From: CAWDLX01 sp046728155
GTDB taxonomy: Bacteria; Actinomycetota; Actinomycetes; Mycobacteriales; Micromonosporaceae
Length of the DNA: 50,859 bases
Direction of reading: 5' to 3'
NCBI GenBank assembly: GCA_046728155.1
Contig: JBKPDY010000078.1
Span: forward strand, 1-50,859
Shown: positions 43,207-50,742 of the stretch, one piece after another
Position numbering within the stretch: position 1 is the first letter of the stretch
How the letters are laid out: each line of letters opens with the position of its first letter
Translations under genes and position numbers: made by a program
The notes under the pieces: model-generated
The model's input: the letters and a program-made list of their open reading frames with translations, nothing else
What the model was told of the DNA's origin: nothing
Databases searched by the model: none

Positions 43207-45318
43207 TCATCCCCAGAGGCTGTACGTGGGTGGCTTCGACCCCGAGGGGGCAACCCGGTAGTGCAGCAACGTGTACGCCATCATTTGCGAGAACGCCGCT
43301 CCGGCCATCGCGCCGCCGCTGTCGCCGGGCAGATGGGCGAAGACGGCGATGACGTAGCGGGGTGCGTCGGCCGGTGCCATCCCGACAAACGACGCGACCT
43401 CCCCGGGCGCCGGCCGGCCGTTCACGATCAGTCGCCCGGTGCCGGTCTTACCGGCTACCCGGTAGTCGGGAACCGCGGCTGATCGTCCGGTGGCGTCCGG
43501 TACGTCCACGACCGCCTCAAGCATCGTGCGCAGTGCGGCCGCGTTCTCCGGCGATAACACCTGGTGGCTCGGGGTGGCGGGCGGAGCGGTAACCGTACCG
43601 TCGGGCGCGATGACGGACCGGAGCAGGTGCGGCTGCTCGTACGTGCCGCCGTTGGCGATCGTGGCGTACGCGGCCGCCATCTGCAGCGGGGTCACCGACA
43701 CGCCATGTCCAATCGGTATCGAACCGTAGCTGGACGCGCTCCAGTTCGCCGGCGGCTGGACCAGGCCGGCCGACTCGCCGGGAAGGTCCTCCCCGGTCAG
43801 GCTTCCCAACCCGAAGGCCCGCTGGAAGTTGTACAGGTTCTGCGCACCGAGCTTCTCCGCCACGGTGATGGTGCCGATGTTGGACGAGTAGGCGAGGATG
43901 CCGGGCATCGTGATCACGTCGGACACGTGGTAGTGCGTGTCGCGGAACGTGGTGTCCCCCTTGGTGATCGAGTTACCGATCCGGATGGTCGAGGTAGGGG
44001 TGATGACCCTCTGCTGCAGACAGCTGGCGAACACGATTCCCTTGTGGACAGATCCCGGCTCGACCACCCAGCCGCTGGCGTTGTCCACCCGGTCGCCGTC
44101 GTCGTAGGTGAATGGGTTGGCCGCGTCGTAGAACGGATAGCTCGCCTGGGCGAGCACCTCACCGGTACGGACGTCGAGGACGACCGCGGCGCCGATGTCG
44201 GCCCTCGCCGCCCGCAGCTTCTGCCCGAGGATGCGCTGAATCTGGAACTGAAGATCGCGGTCGATCGTCAGCTCGATCGAGCTGCCCGGCCGTGCCGGCG
44301 TCGTCTGGTGGTAGCCGCCGGGGATCTCGTGGTCGAGGTTGACCGTGCCGTCGGGCTGGCCCACCTCGTACCTACTCCGCCCGTTGATCCCCCGCAGCAG
44401 CTGGTCATAGGTCGCCTCGAGGCCGCCCAGTCCGGTGAGGTCGCTGCCGGTGAACCCGATGATGTTGGCGGCGAGGTCGTGGCCGGGCACCACCCGGACC
44501 TCGTCGCGGACCACGCCGATGCCGTCGAGGTGCAGCGCGCTCACCGCGTCACCGGTCGCGATCGGCACACCACGGGCCAGGTACTCGAACCGAACCGGCG
44601 TACCGTCCGGGCGGGTGTGCCGCGAGACCAGTCGGAGCAGGTCGACGCGGGGCACACCGAGTACCCCGACCAGCGCGTCGGCCGTGCGTCGGGCATCCTT
44701 GACCAGACCCGGATCGGCGAAGACGTAGCGTGCCTCGGCGCTGCCAGCCAGCAGCGCGCCGAACCGGTCGACAATGCTTCCCCGCGGAGCCGGCAGATCG
44801 ACGCTCTCCAGCCGGAGCGACAGCCCCTCGCGCGCCAACGCGGGCGCCTCCGTGATCTGCATCTGGACGAGACGGCCCGCGATCACCAGGAACAGAGCCA
44901 GGATCAGCGCCGTGCTCAGCCGCAGCCGGCGGGTCTGATCGGCCAGCCGGTGGCCGATCGTCACCCGCGTGGTCACCCGGCGCGGAGTCCGTGTGGGTGC
45001 CGCCGCGGTGGCCCGGGTCCGGGCCTGTCGTGTCGGATTCGTACGGGCGGCGGCCGTACGTGTCGTCGCAGTGCGTCTGGTGGAGGCAGTTCCCTTACGG
45101 GCGGTGGCCGGTGACCCACCTCCTCGGCTACTGTCCACATCGGACACCAGTCGGAGGTTCGGGCGGGTGGGGGACTCGCCGATCGTCCGACCGCGCGGGT
45201 GATATCCGCGGGCCTCGGTGATGCGGCTGGTTCCGCGCGCGCCCGGAGCCCGGGCCGTGGCCCTCGTCCGGCGCACTGGAGCCTTCGGCGACGGATCGTC
45301 GCCGTCGCGGCGCACCAT
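43207..45318 (-). CDS. ftsI: Penicillin-binding protein FtsI/PBP3
   Basis: 703 residues. Septal transpeptidase. A cytoplasmic head of about 130 residues is very rich in Arg, Thr and Ala (TARKGTASTRRTATTRTAAA), longer than usual. One membrane helix follows at about 134-152, then the dimerisation domain (LPAPRGSIVDRFGALLAGSA). The catalytic Ser is in VEPGSVHKG (SxxK), SSN in LAYSSNIGTI, and KTG in YRVAGKTGTGRLIV. ATG 45318 is 3 bp after the ftsL-like stop. Acts with FtsW. Confidence 0.95.
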   Translation of the reverse strand: MVRRDGDDPSPKAPVRRTRATARAPGARGTSRITEARGYHPRGRTIGESPTRPNLRLVSDVDSSRGGGSPATARKGTASTRRTATTRTAAARTNPTRQARTRATAAAPTRTPRRVTTRVTIGHRLADQTRRLRLSTALILALFLVIAGRLVQMQITEAPALAREGLSLRLESVDLPAPRGSIVDRFGALLAGSAEARYVFADPGLVKDARRTADALVGVLGVPRVDLLRLVSRHTRPDGTPVRFEYLARGVPIATGDAVSALHLDGIGVVRDEVRVVPGHDLAANIIGFTGSDLTGLGGLEATYDQLLRGINGRSRYEVGQPDGTVNLDHEIPGGYHQTTPARPGSSIELTIDRDLQFQIQRILGQKLRAARADIGAAVVLDVRTGEVLAQASYPFYDAANPFTYDDGDRVDNASGWVVEPGSVHKGIVFASCLQQRVITPTSTIRIGNSITKGDTTFRDTHYHVSDVITMPGILAYSSNIGTITVAEKLGAQNLYNFQRAFGLGSLTGEDLPGESAGLVQPPANWSASSYGSIPIGHGVSVTPLQMAAAYATIANGGTYEQPHLLRSVIAPDGTVTAPPATPSHQVLSPENAAALRTMLEAVVDVPDATGRSAAVPDYRVAGKTGTGRLIVNGRPAPGEVASFVGMAPADAPRYVIAVFAHLPGDSGGAMAGAAFSQMMAYTLLHYRVAPSGSKPPTYSLWG

Positions 45319-45321
45319 GCT

Positions 45322-45858
45322 CTACCGTCCCGGATCTCCGGCGGCCGCGGCGCCGGTTCCGGTGGCCGGACCGTGCGCCGGTTCCGGCACGCCGACGACC
45401 TTGCCGCCGGGCAGGACGATGAAGGCCGGGCTCCCCGCCGGGACCAGGCCGAGCTGAGCCGCCAGCCGGCTCAGGTTGCCGGTCGACTCCAGATCCGCGA
45501 GCTGCTGGGAGACCTGCTGCTCCTGGACGTCCAGGCTCGACTGCCGCGAGCGCAGGTTGTCCAGGGTGAACGAGTTCTCGTTGATCTTCGTGTTGAGGAC
45601 CAGGACACCGAGCACGGCCGCGATCAGCACGCTCGCGATGAGGACGATGAACGACGCTTTCGGGAGCGCGACCGGCAGCGGCGCGCTGGCCGGCTCCGCG
45701 TCATCCGCGTGCTGCGTCGGTGGGTCGGGATACGGGTCCAGAACGATTGGATCGATCCGCAGCGCGTTGGCCCCGACGACGTACCCGTCGTAACTTGGTC
45801 GCGCTCCGCGCTGGCGCGGGGGCTGCGCCGCGCCCACCCGTATCGTTGTCGCCGTCAT
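45322..45858 (-). CDS. FtsL-like division protein
   Basis: 178 residues. A Pro-rich cytoplasmic head of 65 residues, one helix at about 68-90 (ASFIVLIASVLIAAVLGVLV), then a leucine-zipper-like coiled coil (NENSFTLDNLRSRQSSLDVQ) and a Gly/Ala tail. Position between rsmH and ftsI, size and topology identify it as the FtsL equivalent that joins FtsQ and FtsB. ATG 45858 shares ATGA with rsmH. Confidence 0.85.
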   Translation of the reverse strand: MTATTIRVGAAQPPRQRGARPSYDGYVVGANALRIDPIVLDPYPDPPTQHADDAEPASAPLPVALPKASFIVLIASVLIAAVLGVLVLNTKINENSFTLDNLRSRQSSLDVQEQQVSQQLADLESTGNLSRLAAQLGLVPAGSPAFIVLPGGKVVGVPEPAHGPATGTGAAAAGDPGR

Positions 45859-47048
45859 CGCCCGTCTCCTTCATCGTCGGTGCCTGTCTGCGATCTGTGC
45901 TGTGCCGCGTTGCCCCGGCTTGGATTCCGTCCCGTTCCCGGCTGGTGTATCGCTGTAGCGCGACGGGCCGCCGGTTCGATCCGCTCGGCGGCGCGAAGAC
46001 GCGCCGGCGCGGCACGCGGATTGGCGGCGATCTCGTCGGCAGAGGCCGTCTCGGCGCCACGGGTCAGCAGTCGTAGGGTCGCCGCGCTGCCCGGCAGCTC
46101 GACCGGAAGGTCGACCGGGCTGGCCGACCGCGCGCGGGAAGCGAAGGCCCGCTTGACAATCCGGTCCTCGAGCGATTGGTAGGCCAGCACGACGATGCGC
46201 CCGCGCACCGCCAACACGTCCAGCGCCGCCGGGATCGCCGCCTCGAGCGCGCCGAGCTCGTCGTTGACCGCGATCCTCAGCGCCTGGAAGCTCCGCTTGG
46301 CCGGATGCCCGCCGGTCCGACGGGTCGCCGCGGGAATCGCCGCCCGCACCAGCTCGGCCAACTGCGCGGTACCCGTGATGCGTGCCTTCGACCGGGCTCG
46401 TAGGATCGCCGCCACGATGCGCTGGGCGAACCGCTCCTCGCCGTACATGCGCAGGATCCGGACCAGTTCCGCCGGCGGATACTCGTTGACGACCTGCTCG
46501 GCCGTGATGCCACCGGTGGGGTCCATGCGCATGTCCAACGGCGCGTCGTGCGAGTAGGCGAACCCGCGTTCAGCATCGTCGAGCTGCATCGACGAGACAC
46601 CCAGGTCGAACAGTACAGTGTCCACTGTGTCCAGTCGGTGTCGATGCAGAATCGTGGCCAAGTGGTCGAAGTTGGCGTGCTCGGTGACCACCCGATCGTC
46701 ATACGGCGCAAGACGTTCCCGGGCCAGCTCCAATGCCTGGGGGTCGCGATCGAGGCCGATCAGGCGGACGTTCGGAAAGCGCTCGAGGACCGCCGCGGCG
46801 TGCCCGCCCAGGCCGAGGGTCGCGTCGACGTGCACCGGGTGGCTCGCGGCGAGGGCCGGCGACGTCGGGTCGAGCGCTGGCCCGAGCAGCTCGAGACAAC
46901 GGTCGAGGAGCACCGGCGTATGCCGGCGTCGCGGCGGCGTGCCACGATCGCGCGGCAGACCCGTTGACGCGTCCGCGTCGCGGGCAGCGCGCTGCTCCCC
47001 CACGATGACCCCCTTGATGCCGACCCGACGCGAGGATTCGCGGTCCAC
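45855..47048 (-). CDS. rsmH: 16S rRNA (cytosine-1402-N4) methyltransferase RsmH
   Basis: Up to 397 residues. HVDATLGLGGHAAAVLERFP is the SAM-binding motif; LIGLDRDPQALELARERL, FDLGVSSMQLDDAERGFAYS and GRIVVLAYQSLEDRIVKRAF are typical. It methylates C1402 of 16S rRNA. The N-terminus is uncertain: GTG 47048 gives a 40-residue lead before RRHTPVLLDRCLELL; GTG 47003 would be shorter. The C-terminal 80 residues are a variable basic tail. It follows the hairpin array. Confidence 0.92.
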   Translation of the reverse strand: MDRESSRRVGIKGVIVGEQRAARDADASTGLPRDRGTPPRRRHTPVLLDRCLELLGPALDPTSPALAASHPVHVDATLGLGGHAAAVLERFPNVRLIGLDRDPQALELARERLAPYDDRVVTEHANFDHLATILHRHRLDTVDTVLFDLGVSSMQLDDAERGFAYSHDAPLDMRMDPTGGITAEQVVNEYPPAELVRILRMYGEERFAQRIVAAILRARSKARITGTAQLAELVRAAIPAATRRTGGHPAKRSFQALRIAVNDELGALEAAIPAALDVLAVRGRIVVLAYQSLEDRIVKRAFASRARSASPVDLPVELPGSAATLRLLTRGAETASADEIAANPRAAPARLRAAERIEPAARRATAIHQPGTGRNPSRGNAAQHRSQTGTDDEGDGR

Positions 47049-47063
47049 GCGTACGAGGTAGCT

Positions 47064-47176
47064 CCGGTCGCGAGCGACCGGCGGCGGTTCCGGTCCTCGG
47101 ACCGGCGATTGTCCGGTCCCACGGCCGGCATGGACCGGCCGGCCGAACCGGCGGTGACCGGTCCCGCGGGGACCGG
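47064..47176 (-). repeat. Cluster of GGACCGG/CCGGTCC hairpins before rsmH
   Basis: Perfect inverted repeats: CCGGTCGC-GA-GCGACCGG (47064-47081), CCGGTCC-TC-GGACCGG (47090-47105), GGACCGG with CCGGTCC at 47099-47119, GGCCGG with CCGGCC at 47123-47140, and CCGGTCCC-GCG-GGGACCGG (47158-47176). The second and third share one arm and so are mutually exclusive. No U-tract follows, so they are not ordinary terminators. Confidence 0.8.
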
Positions 47177-47248
47177 CGATGCGATGCCTGTGCCGAGGCT
47201 TTCGGCCCCGGATGTGGTGAAGGCTCCCGCCCTCAGGTGTAGCTCAGT

Positions 47249-47487
47249 GGAGACTCGCGCCTCCGGTGTCGCGATGGAGGCCAGTGCCTCCGGTATTGCG
47301 ATGGAGGCCGATGCCTCCGGTTCAGCTCGGTGGAGGCCGATGCCTCCGGGTGCCGCCGATGGAGGCCAGTGCCTCCGGTATTGCGATGGAGGCCAATGCC
47401 TCCGCTTCAGCTCAGTGGAGGCCAGTGCCTCCGGGTGCCGCTCGGGGAGGCTTTCGCCTCCGGTGGTGCGTGCGGAGGCGGGCCTCC
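47249..47487 (-). repeat. Array of nine GGAGGC/GCCTCC hairpins, mraZ-rsmH gap
   Basis: Hairpins begin at 47249, 47276, 47303, 47332, 47361, 47388, 47417, 47446 and 47474. The six-base stems GGAGGC/GCCTCC are almost invariant while the loops vary (CAGT, CGAT, CAAT, TTTC, GG). Spacers alternate among three types, making an 85-bp higher-order period (47276, 47361, 47446). The stems carry both a Shine-Dalgarno and an anti-Shine-Dalgarno word on either strand. Frames exist through the array but none is a plausible gene. Confidence 0.85.
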
Positions 47488-47635
47488 GCGGGTGTCGCAC
47501 CTGGCGGTCCGAGCCGGCCGTACCGCCAGATCCCCACCCGCTCGCTTGCGCCTGGCACCGGGGAAGAAGTGTCAGGAGCTGGTGAGCGGCTGGAGATCTC
47601 GCGGTACGGATGCACCGCCAGACTCCAAGCGGGCA
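47488..47635. other. Spacer between mraZ and the hairpin array
   Basis: About 150 bp downstream of the mraZ stop. No gene, terminator or clear promoter for rsmH can be placed. Together with 47049-47487 it makes a 587-bp interval where many genomes have a few bases. Confidence 0.4.
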
Positions 47636-48067
47636 TTACAGCCCGCCCGGTAACACCCCTTCCTCGATCTCGGCGAACGCGTTCTCGCTCGTCGCCAGGT
47701 AGCTTTCCCAGGCTTGCTGGTCCCAGATCTCCACCCGGTTGCTCGCCCCGATGACCACGACGTCCCGGTCAAGCCCGGCGTACTCGCGCAGATGGGCCGG
47801 GATTGACACCCGGCCCTGCTTGTCGGGCACCTCGTCGTGAGCGCTGGCGAAGAAGACCCGGCTGTAGGCACGGGCCGCCTTGTGGGTAACTGGTGCTGAC
47901 TCGAGCTGCTCGGCGAGCCGGCGGAACTCTGCCGTGGGAAACACGTAGAGACAGCGCTCTTGGCCCTTAGTGATCACGACTCCACCCGCCAGATCATCCC
48001 GAAACCTCGCCGGCAGGATGAGCCGGCCCTTGTCGTCGAGGCGCGGCGTATGGGTGCCCAGAAACAC
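47636..48067 (-). CDS. mraZ: Transcriptional regulator MraZ
   Basis: 143 residues, two AbrB-like domains: VFLGTHTPRLDDKGRLILPA and VPDKQGRVSIPAHLREYAGL, each with the DKGR/KQGR-x-P motif. MraZ binds repeats upstream of its own gene and controls the dcw operon. GTG 48067 is chosen because the family begins (M)FLGT and an AAGGGGGTGG ribosome site lies just upstream. First gene of the cluster; its operator is clear (see the promoter entry). Confidence 0.95.
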   Translation of the reverse strand: MFLGTHTPRLDDKGRLILPARFRDDLAGGVVITKGQERCLYVFPTAEFRRLAEQLESAPVTHKAARAYSRVFFASAHDEVPDKQGRVSIPAHLREYAGLDRDVVVIGASNRVEIWDQQAWESYLATSENAFAEIEEGVLPGGL

Positions 48068-48169
48068 TGGACACCACCCCCTTGCCCCTCGACGCCTGAC
48101 CATCCGGCCCACTTGCACCGGATTCGCGGTCCCCCGGGGCCGGCAGAGCCAGCCAGCTCCGCCATCGCG

Positions 48170-48201
48170 CTCCACTGTACCCCACTTCCCCCCACCGTCA
48201 A
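48170..48201 (-). promoter_or_regulatory. mraZ promoter with MraZ operator boxes
   Basis: On the minus strand TTGACG (48201-48196) and TACAGT (48179-48174) are 16 bp apart. Within and across them run three direct repeats at 10-bp spacing: TGGGG (48194-48190), TGGGG (48184-48180) and TGGAG (48174-48170), the TGGGN-N5 layout of known MraZ sites. Predicted transcription start near 48167, about 100 nt before mraZ. Confidence 0.75.
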
Positions 48202-48698
48202 CCAACCATCGGCGTTTTGGGCGGGCGGAAGGCGCCCATCGGGAGACGATCGCTACGTGCGATTCGGCGTCGTCGGGCTTCTCAACGCAGCGGGATTGCT
48301 GATATCAGGCCATATTTCGGAGCGACGAGGCCCGACCGGGCGGCGGGCACGGCGGGTGGAGGATAGTGGAGCACGGCACCGGACCGACGACTGAAACGTC
48401 ACCCGTTCGATGGGACGCAAGCTTCAAGATCAACTGCAAGCCGGGGCACCTTATTGACGCCTATGGCCAATGAGGGTGCGCCGCTATTGGCACGTGACGC
48501 AACTCGTTCGGGCAACGCCGATCTTCACCGGACACGAGCCAGCGCCGCCCGGGCACGAGCCTCGCCGACTCCGACGAGGTGGGAAAGTCGGACATCGGTG
48601 CGGCTCCGCCACGGGGTCGATGGCGGCCAGGCGATAGTGTCTTCGCGTCGGGCGAGAAGCGAGGGGTACAGAGCAGCGAGAGGTACAGCGGACGGTCG
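48202..48698. other. Divergent region between mraZ and murT
   Basis: About 500 bp. No supported gene. It should contain the murT promoter, which I cannot place confidently. AGAGG lies 14 nt before the murT ATG. No repeat of the two stop-codon families was found here. Confidence 0.4.
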
Positions 48699-49931
48699 AT
48701 GACGGAGAGCCACGTGCCGCTGCGGGCCCGGGTGGCCACCACGGTGTCGAAGACCGCCGCCGCGCTGTCCCGCGCCGCCGGTCGCGGCGACGGGTCGGTG
48801 ATCGGCGGATGGATCGGCCTCAAGATCGACCCGGATCTGCTGTCCCACCTGGCCGCTGGGCGCGAGATCGCCCTGATCTCGGGGACGAACGGCAAGACCA
48901 CGACGACGCGGCTGACGGCCGCCGCCCTCGGCGTGCTGGGACCGGTGGCGACGAACTCCCTCGGCGCCAACATGCCGGCCGGCCATACGTCGGCGCTTGC
49001 CCGGGCGGGTCGGACCCCGTACGCCGTACTCGAGGTCGACGAGCACTACCTGGACCAGGTTCTGGCCGCCACCTCCCCCGTCGCCGTGGCGCTGCTGAAC
49101 CTCAGCCGCGACCAGTTGGACCGGGCGAAAGAGGTGGCCATGATGGCCTCCCTCTGGCGCGACAGCCTTCGCGCACGCCCGACCCATGTCGTGGCCAACG
49201 CCGACGACCCGATGGTGGTCTGGGCGGCCCGGGTCGCTCGCGATGTCACCTGGGTCGCATCCGGTCAGCGCTGGCATGACGACTCCTGGGTCTGCCCCGA
49301 GTGCGGGTCGCACATCGAGCGCCGGGGCGACGACTGGTTCTGCACCGGATGTGACCTGCGCCGCCCGGCCCCACAGTGGAGGGTGGACGGGAACGCCGTC
49401 ATCGACCCGACCGGTACCGCGCACACCGTCCACTTGCGACTGCCTGGCCGGGTGAACCGGGCCAACGCCGCGACCGCCCTCGCCGTAGCGGCCCAGTTCG
49501 GGGTACGCCCACAGGACGCAGTTGGCCATCTCGGCGAGGTGGTCTCGATCGCTGGTCGTTACGCCACAGTGGACCGCGACGGCCGGACGATCCGCCTCCT
49601 GCTGGCGAAGAACCCGGCCGGCTGGCTCGAGGCCTTCGACATGGCCGAGGCGGTGCCGACGCTACTCTCCATCAACGCGCGCGATCCCGACGGTCTGGAC
49701 ACGTCATGGCTCTACGACGTGGACTTCTCTCCGCTGCGCGGACGGCGGGTTCTCATCACCGGCGATCGGGCAATGGACCTCGCGGTCCGGCTGCACGTCA
49801 ACGAGATTTCGTTCGAACACGTCGCGTCGTTCGGCCGGGCACTGGTTGCGGCACCGAAGGGCCGCCTCGAAGTCATCGCGAACTACACCGCGTTCCAGGA
49901 CATCCGCGCGGAGCTTGACCGTGTCAACTGA
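48699..49931 (+). CDS. murT: Lipid II isoglutaminyl synthase, MurT subunit
   Basis: 410 residues. A Mur-ligase-like ATPase that with GatD amidates D-Glu of lipid II to D-isoglutamine. IALISGTNGKTTTTRLTAAA binds ATP; VLEVDEHYLDQVLAATSPVA follows. A four-Cys zinc ribbon, WVCPECGSHIERRGDDW and CTGCDLRRP, is inserted in the central domain, as in known MurT. The C-terminal DUF1727 part includes NAATALAVAAQFGVRPQDAV and LYDVDFSPLRGRRVLITGDR. ATG 48699 (MTESHVPLRARVATT) fits the family start. gatD overlaps its end by 11 bp. Confidence 0.94.
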   Translation: MTESHVPLRARVATTVSKTAAALSRAAGRGDGSVIGGWIGLKIDPDLLSHLAAGREIALISGTNGKTTTTRLTAAALGVLGPVATNSLGANMPAGHTSALARAGRTPYAVLEVDEHYLDQVLAATSPVAVALLNLSRDQLDRAKEVAMMASLWRDSLRARPTHVVANADDPMVVWAARVARDVTWVASGQRWHDDSWVCPECGSHIERRGDDWFCTGCDLRRPAPQWRVDGNAVIDPTGTAHTVHLRLPGRVNRANAATALAVAAQFGVRPQDAVGHLGEVVSIAGRYATVDRDGRTIRLLLAKNPAGWLEAFDMAEAVPTLLSINARDPDGLDTSWLYDVDFSPLRGRRVLITGDRAMDLAVRLHVNEISFEHVASFGRALVAAPKGRLEVIANYTAFQDIRAELDRVN

Positions 49932-50742
49932 CGGACGCCACCGCGCACCCCACGACGACGCCGGCGAGTCCCGTCTGCGCGTCGTCTGGGTCTACCCCGA
50001 CCTGATGTCGACCTACGGTGACCGCGGCAACATGCTCATCCTCGCCCACCGTGCGCACGAGCGCGGGCTGGCGGTCGAGACAGTCGAGGTGCGGGCGGAC
50101 CAGAAGGTGCCCGAACACGGCGACATCTACCTGCTCGCCGGGGGGGAGGACGGCCCGCAGGCACTCGCCGCCCAGCGGCTGATCGCCGATCAAGGATTGC
50201 ACCGGGCGGTTGCGCGTGGGGCGACCCTCTTCGCTGTCTGCGCCGGGTACCAGCTCATCGGCTCCTCGTTCTTCGCCAAGGGCGCGAAGGTCGGCGGGCT
50301 AGATATGGTCGACCTCTCCTCGGACCGGGGACCGACCCGCGCCGTCGGCGAGCTGGCCGGGCCGCCCGACCCCGCCCTGGGCCTGCCGACGATCACCGGA
50401 TTCGAGAATCACGGCGGCCGCACCCATCTCGGTCCGGCCGTCACCCCACTGGCCCGCGTCAGCACCGGCATCGGCAACGACGGTGCCACCGAAGGCGTGT
50501 GGCAGGGGCACATTCTCGGCACCTACATGCATGGTCCGGCGCTGGCCCGCAACCCCGCGATCGCCGACCTCCTTCTCGCCTGGGCGACCGGGTCCACAAT
50601 GGAGCCAATCGACGATGCATGGGCGAAACGGCTGCGAGCGGAGCGACTCGCAGCCGTCGGTATGACCGAGCCGACAGCGAGCGAGCATCGTAGGACCGTC
50701 AGGCCCAAGGAGCGGAACGAGCGCGGAGGCGAGGCGGCGTGA
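49921..50742 (+). CDS. gatD: Lipid II isoglutaminyl synthase, GatD amidotransferase, with repeat tail
   Basis: 273 residues. Class I glutamine amidotransferase giving ammonia to MurT. The nucleophile Cys is in TLFAVCAGYQLIGSSFF; the catalytic His region is GHILGTYMHGPALARNP. GTG 49921 (VSTDGRHRAP) overlaps murT. The usual protein would end near residue 247; here the frame runs into the first 77-bp repeat unit and adds 26 residues, MTEPTASEHRRTVRP through ERGGEAA, before TGA 50742. The tail is surely repeat-derived; whether it matters is unknown. Confidence 0.92.
   Translation: MSTDGRHRAPHDDAGESRLRVVWVYPDLMSTYGDRGNMLILAHRAHERGLAVETVEVRADQKVPEHGDIYLLAGGEDGPQALAAQRLIADQGLHRAVARGATLFAVCAGYQLIGSSFFAKGAKVGGLDMVDLSSDRGPTRAVGELAGPPDPALGLPTITGFENHGGRTHLGPAVTPLARVSTGIGNDGATEGVWQGHILGTYMHGPALARNPAIADLLLAWATGSTMEPIDDAWAKRLRAERLAAVGMTEPTASEHRRTVRPKERNERGGEAA

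Noticed and set aside
47249..47487. CRISPR array
   Set aside because: Spacing is regular but spacers are 9-13 bp and recur in the same order; there are no unique 30-40 bp spacers and no cas genes.
47109..47754. Plus- and minus-strand frames through the hairpin array
   Set aside because: They exist only because the array lacks stops; peptides are simple repeats with no start signal. The hairpin symmetry explains the sequence better.
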